NCBI GenBank assembly: GCA_005801395.1
Contig: SYDV01000509.1
Location: 1-9,103, forward strand
Reading direction: 5' to 3'
Source: Planctomycetia bacterium
Lineage (GTDB): Bacteria; Planctomycetota; UBA11346
Length of the DNA: 9,103 nt
Position numbers and translations under genes: made by a program
Part shown: one piece after another, positions 1-6,199 of the stretch
Position numbering within the stretch: the stretch's first letter is position 1
Layout: every line of letters begins with the position of its first letter
The notes under the pieces: model-generated
Told to the model about the DNA's origin: nothing
The model's input: the letters and a program-made list of their open reading frames with translations, nothing else
The model's database searches: none

Positions 1-2
1 GC

Positions 3-1691
3 GACTTGTCAACCTGGCGCAAGGTGGATGAGCAATTAGCTAAAAACGAAATGCCACCTGAAGATTTTAAGCCTCATCTCAGTGATGCCGACCGTGCGAC
101 CTTGCGTGAGTGGTTAAATGCAACCGTAAAGGACGCCATCGCCGATGCGGTGAAAGTTAAAGATCCTGGAATCGTGCCCATTCGACGACTAACTCGCCTT
201 CAATATCGCAACAGCGTCCGTGATTTATTGGGCCTACCCATTGATGTAGCGGAACTGGTGAGCCTACCCAGTGATAATGAACGCGGATATGACACTTATG
301 CAGGAACCCTGAATATACCGCCATTATTATTTGAAAAATACCATGCTGCGGCAAAACAAGCACTGAGCGCTTTAACGCCAGATTCCGCAGGTTGGAAAAT
401 AGTTTTTATTGCCGACCCAGGAAAAACCTTAATCACACAAAAAGCCGCCGCACGGACCATCATTGCCCGTTTTGCCCGTCGTGCCTATCGCCGCCCGGTA
501 GCTCCAGAAGAAAGTGCGCGCCTATATAAATTATTCGATACATTAGCCGCGTCTCGTTCATTCGAGGACTCCGTACGCACAACCTTGAGTGCGGTTTTGG
601 TTTCACCCAATTTTCTTTTTCGTATCGAACAAGATCGCGGTGGGGCACGCGGCAAAGAGGCATATCCCATTAGCTCGTTCGATTTAGCAACTCGGCTGTC
701 GTATTTATTATGGTCCACCACCCCGGATGATGAATTATCTCTGTTGGCTGACAAAGGCACGTTGACGCAACCCGCTATATTAGAGGCCCAAGTTATACGG
801 CTTTTAGCCGATAATCGCGCCAGTGCCTTAAGCGAAGGTTTCTTTGCTTCGTGGTTGCAAATCGATCATTTGGACCGCGCTAGACCCATGCAAAGTAATT
901 TCCCAACCTTTACTGAAACGCTCCGTAAAGCGATGTATGATGAAACCATCACCTTTATCAATGAACTACGAAAAAATAATGGTTCGTTACTCAATCTCTT
1001 ACAAAGTGATAGCGTCTACCTCAACGAAGAATTAGCCAGTCATTATGGCATATCCGGCGTCACCGGCCCTGAATTGCGCAAGGTCACGGTTCCCCCAGGC
1101 GTGAACCGTGGTGGCATTTTAGGCATGGGCAGCGTCCTAACCATGACCAGTCACACGTATCGCACGAGTCCAACGCTGCGGGGTAAATGGGTATTAGAAG
1201 TACTACTGGGAACCCCGCCGCCACCGCCACCCGCTGATGTCGAACCAATTAGTGAAGACGCTACCCCTGGAACCGCGGCCAAATCGTTCCGTGATCAATT
1301 AGAAAAACATGTAACTGACGCGGCCTGCGCTAGTTGTCATCGCAAAATGGATCCGCTTGGATTTTCCCTCGATAATTATGATGCCATTGGTGCCTGGCGC
1401 GAATCCACCGCTGCTCGACCATTAGATACCAATGGCACCTTACCCACCGGCGAGAAAATTACGGGAGCCAGTGATTTACGCACCATTTTATGGAAAAATC
1501 GCAATCAAGTCATGCGTACCCTGATCAGCCAATTTTTGCTCTATGCCACGGGGCGTGATTTAATCACGGCGGATGAGGTGGTTGTGCAAGATGTTTTAAC
1601 ACGTCTCGATGCCGATGGACACCGGTTTTCTTCACTCATTATCGGGATTGTGACCAGCACCCCGTTTTTGCTGCGCGCACCTGGGAAATAA
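3..1691 (+). CDS. DUF1592/DUF1588-family planctomycete-type cytochrome-like protein, 5' end missing
   Basis: The reading frame is open to the left edge, so the N-terminus (expected signal peptide and cytochrome c domain with its own CxxCH) lies outside; the TTG at 6 is probably not the start. Residues are numbered from that TTG. Residues 3-36 (W4, the MPP at 16-18, W36) resemble the tail of a class I cytochrome c domain, where the Met before PP often ligates haem. Then follow DUF1587 (about 59-122, RRLTRLQYRNSVRDLLGL), DUF1595 (147-208, FARRAYRRPV and SPNFLFRIE), DUF1592 (219-350, DLATRLSYLLWS), DUF1588 (367-466, with six prolines at 404-409 and CASCH at 441-445 followed by MDPLGF) and DUF1585 (475-557, ending FSSLIIGIVTSTPFL). 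This domain order is diagnostic of the family, which is periplasmic, probably haem-binding and of unknown reaction. It sits 2 bases upstream of its usual partner, the DUF1552 gene. The family assignment is secure; the redox role is inferred. Confidence 0.93.
   Translation, partial: DLSTWRKVDEQLAKNEMPPEDFKPHLSDADRATLREWLNATVKDAIADAVKVKDPGIVPIRRLTRLQYRNSVRDLLGLPIDVAELVSLPSDNERGYDTYAGTLNIPPLLFEKYHAAAKQALSALTPDSAGWKIVFIADPGKTLITQKAAARTIIARFARRAYRRPVAPEESARLYKLFDTLAASRSFEDSVRTTLSAVLVSPNFLFRIEQDRGGARGKEAYPISSFDLATRLSYLLWSTTPDDELSLLADKGTLTQPAILEAQVIRLLADNRASALSEGFFASWLQIDHLDRARPMQSNFPTFTETLRKAMYDETITFINELRKNNGSLLNLLQSDSVYLNEELASHYGISGVTGPELRKVTVPPGVNRGGILGMGSVLTMTSHTYRTSPTLRGKWVLEVLLGTPPPPPPADVEPISEDATPGTAAKSFRDQLEKHVTDAACASCHRKMDPLGFSLDNYDAIGAWRESTAARPLDTNGTLPTGEKITGASDLRTILWKNRNQVMRTLISQFLLYATGRDLITADEVVVQDVLTRLDADGHRFSSLIIGIVTSTPFLLRAPGK
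1326..1340 (+). other. CxxCH c-type haem-binding motif in the DUF1588 region
   Basis: The codons read Cys-Ala-Ser-Cys-His and are followed by RKMDPLGF. A CxxCH is the covalent haem c attachment signature, and C-x-x-C-H followed by a DP-G segment is characteristic of DUF1588. Haem attachment itself is inferred. Confidence 0.7.
1683..1686 (+). promoter_or_regulatory. weak ribosome binding site for the DUF1552 gene
   Basis: GGGA lies 7 bases before the ATG at 1694, inside the last codons of the upstream gene. It supports 1694 as the start over the internal ATG at 1745, which has no purine-rich site before it. Confidence 0.4.
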
Positions 1692-1693
1692 AA

Positions 1694-3154
1694 ATGAACA
1701 CCCTACCGCCAACTGTTGCGAAACCTGTGACGAAACCATTTGCCATGCGCCGCCGTCATTTTTTACAGGCGACTGGCGCACTGTTGGCCTTACCAATTTT
1801 TGAATCACTACCACTCGCAGCTGCTGAACCCGATCACCATGCTGGAGCACCTCCGCTACGACAATTTATTGTCACCGTTTCCGGCGGCACGGTGATTGAA
1901 TCATGGAAACCGACGAAAGAGGGACCATTAGATAAATTACCGTCCATCTTACGCCCACTGGAACGACACAAAGCCGACTTATTAGTGCTCTCTGGACTTG
2001 GTCATCTCGGTAAACAAAAAGGCGGCGGCAATGCACATACCAACTGTGCGGGACTGCATTTAACTGGTGCCAATGAATTTGTTTGGGAAGGAAAAGTTCC
2101 CAAGTCGACCGTCTCTGTCGATCAAGTCGCAGCAGCCGCGGTTGCAGGCGAAACGATTTTGCCGTCACTTGAAATAGGACAGCCAAATGGCGAACAGACC
2201 TATTCATGGAGCGAAGCTGGCTCTACCGTTCCCTACGAGGGGGATTTACGCCAGGTATTTGATCGTTTATTCAAAGGTCGCGCGCCATCTGTACCACGTT
2301 GGTCGAAAGACAGCAAACGCACACCGGCACAACGTCCTCCTGCAGGGAAAAGCGACGGCGCCAACGGCGCTGCCACCGATGATCAATTGGTCATTGATCT
2401 CGTTTTACAAGACGCCAAAGCCCTACAAAAAAAACTCGGCAAAGCTGATCAACAACGCATCGGCGAATTTTTAGAGTCTGTTCATAGCTTAGAAACACGC
2501 ATTGTTAAATTAGACCAACGCGCCATTGCCGAAGCCAATGACCGTGGAAATACACCGTCTAAAATTAAATTGCCTATTGATGGCGCAAAAGAATGGAAAT
2601 TAAAATGGCGTGATGCTGATGTTGACCAACGTGCTGAATATATTGAATTGATGAGTACGCTCGCAATTCTTGCCATGCAAACAGATACCACACGCGTCGT
2701 AACCATGGCCATTGGCGACGATGGAGAATTATGGGATGGCGTCGTTACGGTGACGAATGAATTGCATCACCACACTTTGGAACACCAAGGTAACGCCAAC
2801 CCAATAACCAAAGCCGATCCCTTATCGCGCGAAGCTTGTCGTCAAATTCATGAATGGTACACGGTGCAATTTGAAAAAATGCTCAGTAAAATGCGCGCCA
2901 TCGATGAAATCGGCAATAGTTTACTCGACAACAGTATGGTCATGTACACCAGTTACATGGCCAATGGCGGACACGGCACTAAAGATTATCCCATCTTATT
3001 AGCTGGTCGCGCCAAGGGCACGATTCGCACGGGGCGTCATGTCGCTTACCCCCAAGATACTCCCGTTGCCAATCTTTACGTCGAAATGCTGAATCGTATG
3101 GGTGATCCGCGAACAGCTTTTGGTAATAGTTCTGGCCGACTCGGACAATTATAA
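1694..3154 (+). CDS. DUF1552 domain protein with twin-arginine signal peptide
   Basis: This 486-residue protein has the length and sequence pattern of the DUF1552 family, distantly similar to DUF1501/sulfatase-like secreted proteins; its reaction is unknown. Residues 18-44 form a Tat signal: RRRHFLQ at 19-25, a hydrophobic stretch (ATGALLALPIFESLPLAAA), then the mature chain. Family-like segments are GGGNAHTNCAGLHLTG (110-125), a helical DAKALQKKLGK region (240-250) with a following SLETRI (265-270), and a C-terminal block from LLDNSMVMYTS (410-420) through GGHGTKDYPILLAG (425-438) to the final FGNSSGRLGQL. Residues about 196-229 are a Pro/Ser/Gly/Ala-rich, probably disordered linker. The ATG at 1694 follows the upstream stop by 2 bases, implying translational coupling; M18 (1745) is a possible alternative start that still keeps the Tat motif. 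It is probably folded in the cytoplasm and exported to the periplasm or cell surface next to the DUF1592 protein. Confidence 0.92.
   Translation: MNTLPPTVAKPVTKPFAMRRRHFLQATGALLALPIFESLPLAAAEPDHHAGAPPLRQFIVTVSGGTVIESWKPTKEGPLDKLPSILRPLERHKADLLVLSGLGHLGKQKGGGNAHTNCAGLHLTGANEFVWEGKVPKSTVSVDQVAAAAVAGETILPSLEIGQPNGEQTYSWSEAGSTVPYEGDLRQVFDRLFKGRAPSVPRWSKDSKRTPAQRPPAGKSDGANGAATDDQLVIDLVLQDAKALQKKLGKADQQRIGEFLESVHSLETRIVKLDQRAIAEANDRGNTPSKIKLPIDGAKEWKLKWRDADVDQRAEYIELMSTLAILAMQTDTTRVVTMAIGDDGELWDGVVTVTNELHHHTLEHQGNANPITKADPLSREACRQIHEWYTVQFEKMLSKMRAIDEIGNSLLDNSMVMYTSYMANGGHGTKDYPILLAGRAKGTIRTGRHVAYPQDTPVANLYVEMLNRMGDPRTAFGNSSGRLGQL
1748..1768 (+). other. twin-arginine motif of the DUF1552 protein
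   Basis: The codons give RRRHFLQ, close to the Tat consensus S/T-R-R-x-F-L-K, and a hydrophobic segment and an Ala-rich likely cleavage region follow. This indicates export in a folded state by the Tat translocon. Confidence 0.75.
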
Positions 3155-3164
3155 CAAATTGCAT

Positions 3165-3168
3165 AGGA
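3165..3168 (+). promoter_or_regulatory. ribosome binding site that fixes the propeller gene start
   Basis: AGGA lies 8 bases before the ATG at 3177, within the 22-base gap after the DUF1552 stop. It favours 3177 over an in-frame ATG at 3102 that lies inside the DUF1552 coding region. Confidence 0.6.
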
Positions 3169-3176
3169 CCTCATTC

Positions 3177-4067
3177 ATGGCCGATGTTACACCTGCGATT
3201 AAACCCACCTTCGGCAGCTTTTTAGCGGTCGGCCGTATGGGTTTACGGATGGCCAGTAAAAATGGCACTCAATGGAGCGAGCCACAAATCGCGGACAAAC
3301 CACACACGCTCGGCAGCATTGCCGCCGGCAACGGTTGCGCGGTCGCTGGCGGATTAAACGGCACCGGTGAAAATGTATATTATCGCAGCACCGATTTAAC
3401 CACTTGGATCTTACAAAAACAAAAAAGCGACTACGTTTATATGTTACGCAACGTTGCCTTCGGCAGCGGTCAATTTTTGGCTATTTTATCTGGTGGAGTC
3501 AACGCCGAAGACGCTGGCACCATGCTATTGTCCGCCGATGGAAATGACTGGGGCGAGCGCTTTAAGCGAGAAAAACGTTCACTCAATAAAGCACTGTGGA
3601 TTGGTGATAAATGGATTGGCATTGGAAATTTTGGATTGAAGTCGGTCTCAGTTAACGGTCGAGAGTGGAAAGATGCTGAAAATCAAGTCGCCGCCGACAC
3701 GCTCATTGCTGTTGCCTATGGCAATGGCCGCATCGTGGGAGTTGGTTTGCACGGATTACGCATGTCGAGCAGCGATGGATTAAAATGGAGCGAACGACAA
3801 ATGGGGGAAGAAGGCGAACATCTACACGCCGTCGTTTTCACCGGCAAAGAATTCGTCGCGATCGGCCTTGGTGCGACCTATACCTCCAACGACGGCCAAA
3901 AATGGAAACGCGCGCCAAACGAAAACGCCCCAGTGTCCTGCGCGTACGGCAATAATGTTTTTGTCGGCGTCGCCTACAAAGGCCGCATTGTCACGTCGAA
4001 GGATGGCATTGTATGGAAAGACTTGATTAAGGCACCCGATCACATTCAGGCTATATCATTTATTTAA
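3177..4067 (+). CDS. seven-bladed beta-propeller protein (BNR/sialidase-like repeats), function unknown
   Basis: This is a 296-residue protein built almost entirely of seven repeats of the form F-x-A-V-G-x-x-G-x-x-x-x-S-x-D-G-x-x-W, with the repeat Trp at residues 33, 77, 125, 164, 204, 243 and 280. Clear copies are IVGVGLHGLRMSSSDGLKW (186-204) and FVAIGLGATYTSNDGQKW (226-243). The C-terminal HIQAISFI resembles the strand that precedes each repeat, so it probably closes the ring against the N-terminal SFLAVG. The pattern resembles BNR/Asp-box, exo-sialidase-like and photosystem-assembly-factor-like propellers, but no catalytic sialidase residues are evident; a binding or scaffolding role is more likely. 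No signal peptide or membrane segment follows the chosen start. It is probably in the same operon as the DUF1592 and DUF1552 genes. The fold is confident; the function is not recognised. Confidence 0.85.
   Translation: MADVTPAIKPTFGSFLAVGRMGLRMASKNGTQWSEPQIADKPHTLGSIAAGNGCAVAGGLNGTGENVYYRSTDLTTWILQKQKSDYVYMLRNVAFGSGQFLAILSGGVNAEDAGTMLLSADGNDWGERFKREKRSLNKALWIGDKWIGIGNFGLKSVSVNGREWKDAENQVAADTLIAVAYGNGRIVGVGLHGLRMSSSDGLKWSERQMGEEGEHLHAVVFTGKEFVAIGLGATYTSNDGQKWKRAPNENAPVSCAYGNNVFVGVAYKGRIVTSKDGIVWKDLIKAPDHIQAISFI
3213..4064 (+). repeat. seven tandem degenerate propeller-blade repeats (protein level)
   Basis: Seven units of about 37-48 codons each end in a Trp-containing DG-x-x-W turn. Blades 1 (residues 15-33) and 5 (186-204) are the most alike, sharing GLRM-x-S and then WSE. 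Blades 2 and 3 are longest, with inserts before the DG-x-x-W-like turn (ENVYYRSTDLTTW and EDAGTMLLSADGNDW). Confidence 0.75.
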
Positions 4068-4068
4068 A

Positions 4069-4140
4069 TCTAACGCTTTATTTGCCGTGAAAAAACTGCG
4101 GACGTAAAAATTATGCGCGACGAAACCGCTAAGCGTTAGA
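4069..4140. repeat. perfect 10-bp inverted repeat across the convergent intergenic region; possible terminator
   Basis: TCTAACGCTT at 4069-4078 is the exact reverse complement of AAGCGTTAGA at 4131-4140, with 52 bases between. The left arm begins 2 bases after the stop of the propeller gene, and the right arm contains the TAA stop (4138-4136) of the minus-strand tamA-like gene. This placement fits a shared bidirectional transcription end. However, the loop is long, the stem has only four G-C pairs, and there is no T-run after the right arm on the plus strand; on the minus strand only a T/A-rich TTTAAATAAA follows. A terminator role is therefore tentative. Confidence 0.4.
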
Positions 4141-6199
4141 AAGCGAACCCCACGGCCAAATGGATCGCGTATGGATGTTTTGCTCCTAGGCGGTCGCCGG
4201 GATTATAGGCACCATCAAGCCGAATCGGTCCAACTGGCGTGCGATAGCGCAATCCGCCGCCGAGGGCCTGTCCAGGTGGACCGCTGATAGACCACGGATT
4301 AGGGTCCACCATGCCGATATCATAAAACGTCGCGATTTCTATATTGGGATAGGCATATGAAAGACGCCAGCGCAGTTCCAAATTACCAACCAGACTAGTC
4401 AAACCGCCTTGGGGATCACCATTCGCATCGCGTGGGCCTAAATCATCTTTGGTAAAGGAACGCACGGTGTCTTCGCCACCTAAGAAAATACGTTCACCAA
4501 TTGGCAAACTTTCGGTATCTAACGGTCTACGCGTGCGTCCACCAATATTGACCGTAGCAACTAACCACCTTTTCGGACTCACGTTGGCGCTCCAATTTCC
4601 ATAGGTCTCAACAAATTGCACATCTGCACCAAGTGGCTTCGCACTTATATTAATCCCAATTTGTGCGTAAGTTCCCGATTCCGGATCGACTAACTTGGGC
4701 TCCCGCGTATCACGACGCATATGTAAACCAACCGTGCTCGTGGTGTATTGTCCAAGCTCTTCCTCTCCAGGAATGGGAGCGGTAACGCGATAATCTTCTG
4801 ATTGTTTATATTCATACGTCACCCGACCTTCATAGGCCGCAGGATCAAATAAAGGACGCATCCGTTGATTCACGGCGAACGTTGCGCTGGATTCTTCTCG
4901 ATTAAACGATGGTAATTCACGCTCGCTGTGTAACAGATCAACACCCACGCGTCGACCGGGACCTAATAAATAAGGATCCGATAATCCCGCTACTGTTTCC
5001 CAGCTCTTCATACTGGCGTGAACACCCGTATTGAAACGCAGGCCGCGACCAAAGAGATGCTCATCGACGTATTCTACACCGCCACGCAGTTGTTCATAAC
5101 TGCCATAACCGACGGAAAAGTCGACGTGATGCGTCGGGTTTTCTTTTAAATTCACCACCACATCGGTATCCACTTGCTCATTGGCTTTGTTCTCCGCATG
5201 AGCCTCTGCCGGTTTCGTTTCTGATTTCACTTGGCGGTACAAACCGGTGAGGGTAAGCGCTGACATCGCTCCATCGAGTTTATCTTGCGACAAGGGTTCA
5301 CCAACAACCACGTCACGTAAATGATGTTTAAAAAACGAATTACTTGTCCTTCCTCCACCAGCTTTAACGACTTCTTTCACCACGTGTTGCGGACCGCTCC
5401 TTACGTTTAACACAATCTCTAGGCTAGCCTGATTGTTGGTTGGCTCGCCCAAAATACGTTGCTCACTTGTCACTGTTGCCTGTAAATATCCACAATTTGC
5501 TAAAAACGTACGCATACGAGCCGCAGTTTCTGTGGCTAATCGGGGATGACAGATGGTTCCTTTTTTGTCGAGTAATTCCGTTAAATTCGCGCGTATTTTT
5601 TCGTCACCTTCAAATACCAGGCTTTCACTTTCGAGAATAAATACAGGGCCCGGAGTGATGATAAAATGAATATCTGATTTGTCTTTGGCGTCATTCCACG
5701 TAACTTTCGCCGCCGATACTTTTGCCGATAAATGTCCTTTTAAACGTAATACTCGCGTGAGACGTCCAGGGGCTTCTTTGATGCTCGCGGTGGTATACCA
5801 CGTACCAAATTGGCATACCGACCTTAATACGCCATCGGACATAGTGGTGTCGTTGCCGACGCGCTCGAACATCGTTGCTCCAATGCGCACACGTGGGCCT
5901 TCACGAATGGTAAATCTAGGTAATTGATCACTCTCTCCATTGGCGAGCGGTGGCTCACCTTCCACTTCCGCCCACACATAACCAAGATAGTCAAGACGAT
6001 TACGAATTGCCTCCGCGGCGTCTATTAAATCAGCCTGCCGCTTTGTTTCCGCCCAATTCGATAACGGACGACGCACAATAAATTCTAATTCATTATCCGA
6101 AGTCGCCTGATTGCCATTGAATCGAGCAATATCGTTACAACCGAACATGAAAAATATCAGTAAGCACAAAATGCTCAGCGGGAACACGCGGCGACTCAT
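4136..6199 (-). CDS. TamA-like Omp85-family outer-membrane assembly protein (POTRA repeats plus D15 barrel)
   Basis: This 687-residue protein is predicted to sit in the outer membrane and work with TamB in inserting proteins or moving lipid across the envelope. Residues 1-21 are a signal sequence (MSRR, then a hydrophobic run ending in MFGC), with C21 a possible lipid-attachment Cys. About four POTRA-like units follow (roughly 37-103, 104-184, 185-269, 270-355), seen in repeats such as LDYLGYVWAEVEG, LKGHLSAKVSAAKV, LANCGYLQATV and LTGLYRQVKSE. The barrel spans about 356-687. Near its end are GGEDTVRSF (574-582, the loop-6 VRGF/Y motif with Ser for Gly), LGPRDANGDPQGG (587-599), LRYRTPVGPIRLD (650-662) and a terminal IHLAVGFAF beta-signal ending in Phe. 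E. coli TamA is shorter with three POTRAs and BamA longer with five. The ATG overlaps the tamB stop (ATGA). BamA is the main alternative; linkage to tamB favours TamA/TamL. Confidence 0.87.
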   Translation of the reverse strand: MSRRVFPLSILCLLIFFMFGCNDIARFNGNQATSDNELEFIVRRPLSNWAETKRQADLIDAAEAIRNRLDYLGYVWAEVEGEPPLANGESDQLPRFTIREGPRVRIGATMFERVGNDTTMSDGVLRSVCQFGTWYTTASIKEAPGRLTRVLRLKGHLSAKVSAAKVTWNDAKDKSDIHFIITPGPVFILESESLVFEGDEKIRANLTELLDKKGTICHPRLATETAARMRTFLANCGYLQATVTSEQRILGEPTNNQASLEIVLNVRSGPQHVVKEVVKAGGGRTSNSFFKHHLRDVVVGEPLSQDKLDGAMSALTLTGLYRQVKSETKPAEAHAENKANEQVDTDVVVNLKENPTHHVDFSVGYGSYEQLRGGVEYVDEHLFGRGLRFNTGVHASMKSWETVAGLSDPYLLGPGRRVGVDLLHSERELPSFNREESSATFAVNQRMRPLFDPAAYEGRVTYEYKQSEDYRVTAPIPGEEELGQYTTSTVGLHMRRDTREPKLVDPESGTYAQIGINISAKPLGADVQFVETYGNWSANVSPKRWLVATVNIGGRTRRPLDTESLPIGERIFLGGEDTVRSFTKDDLGPRDANGDPQGGLTSLVGNLELRWRLSYAYPNIEIATFYDIGMVDPNPWSISGPPGQALGGGLRYRTPVGPIRLDGAYNPGDRLGAKHPYAIHLAVGFAF
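6137..6199 (-). other. signal sequence with possible lipobox of the TamA-like protein
   Basis: The stretch encodes MSRR, then a hydrophobic segment ending MFG before Cys21 and Asn22. The -1 Gly and +1 Cys fit a lipobox, but Met at -3 and Phe at -2 are poor matches, so ordinary Sec cleavage is also possible. Confidence 0.45.
6196..6199 (-). other. ATGA stop/start overlap coupling tamB-like and tamA-like genes
   Basis: On the minus strand the TGA stop of the tamB-like gene (6198-6196) overlaps the ATG (6199-6197) of the tamA-like gene. The G-rich GGTGA (6207-6203) and GGGG (6212-6209) lie just before the ATG. This indicates translational coupling and supports this start. Confidence 0.8.

Noticed and set aside
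6..8. TTG as the true start of the DUF1592-family gene
   Set aside because: The frame is open to the window edge and the visible start lies within a cytochrome-like domain tail, so the gene is almost certainly cut by the window.
1872..2207. 111-codon open frame on the minus strand inside the DUF1552 gene
   Set aside because: It is antisense to a conserved gene and its translation shows no recognisable motif.
3102..3176. N-terminal extension of the propeller gene from an in-frame ATG at 3102 (MIREQLLVIVLADSD...)
   Set aside because: It overlaps the conserved C-terminus of the DUF1552 gene, its hydrophobic run is too short for a signal peptide, and the ATG at 3177 has a proper AGGA site.
3177..4067. 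Calling the propeller a sialidase or a photosystem II assembly factor
   Set aside because: Only repeat-level similarity is visible; no catalytic residues or family-specific features could be identified, so only the fold is claimed.
4079..4130. Small intrinsic-terminator hairpins within the convergent gap
   Set aside because: Only 3-5 bp imperfect stems (such as CCG with CGG, or AACGC with GCGGTT) are visible, and none is directly followed by a T-run.
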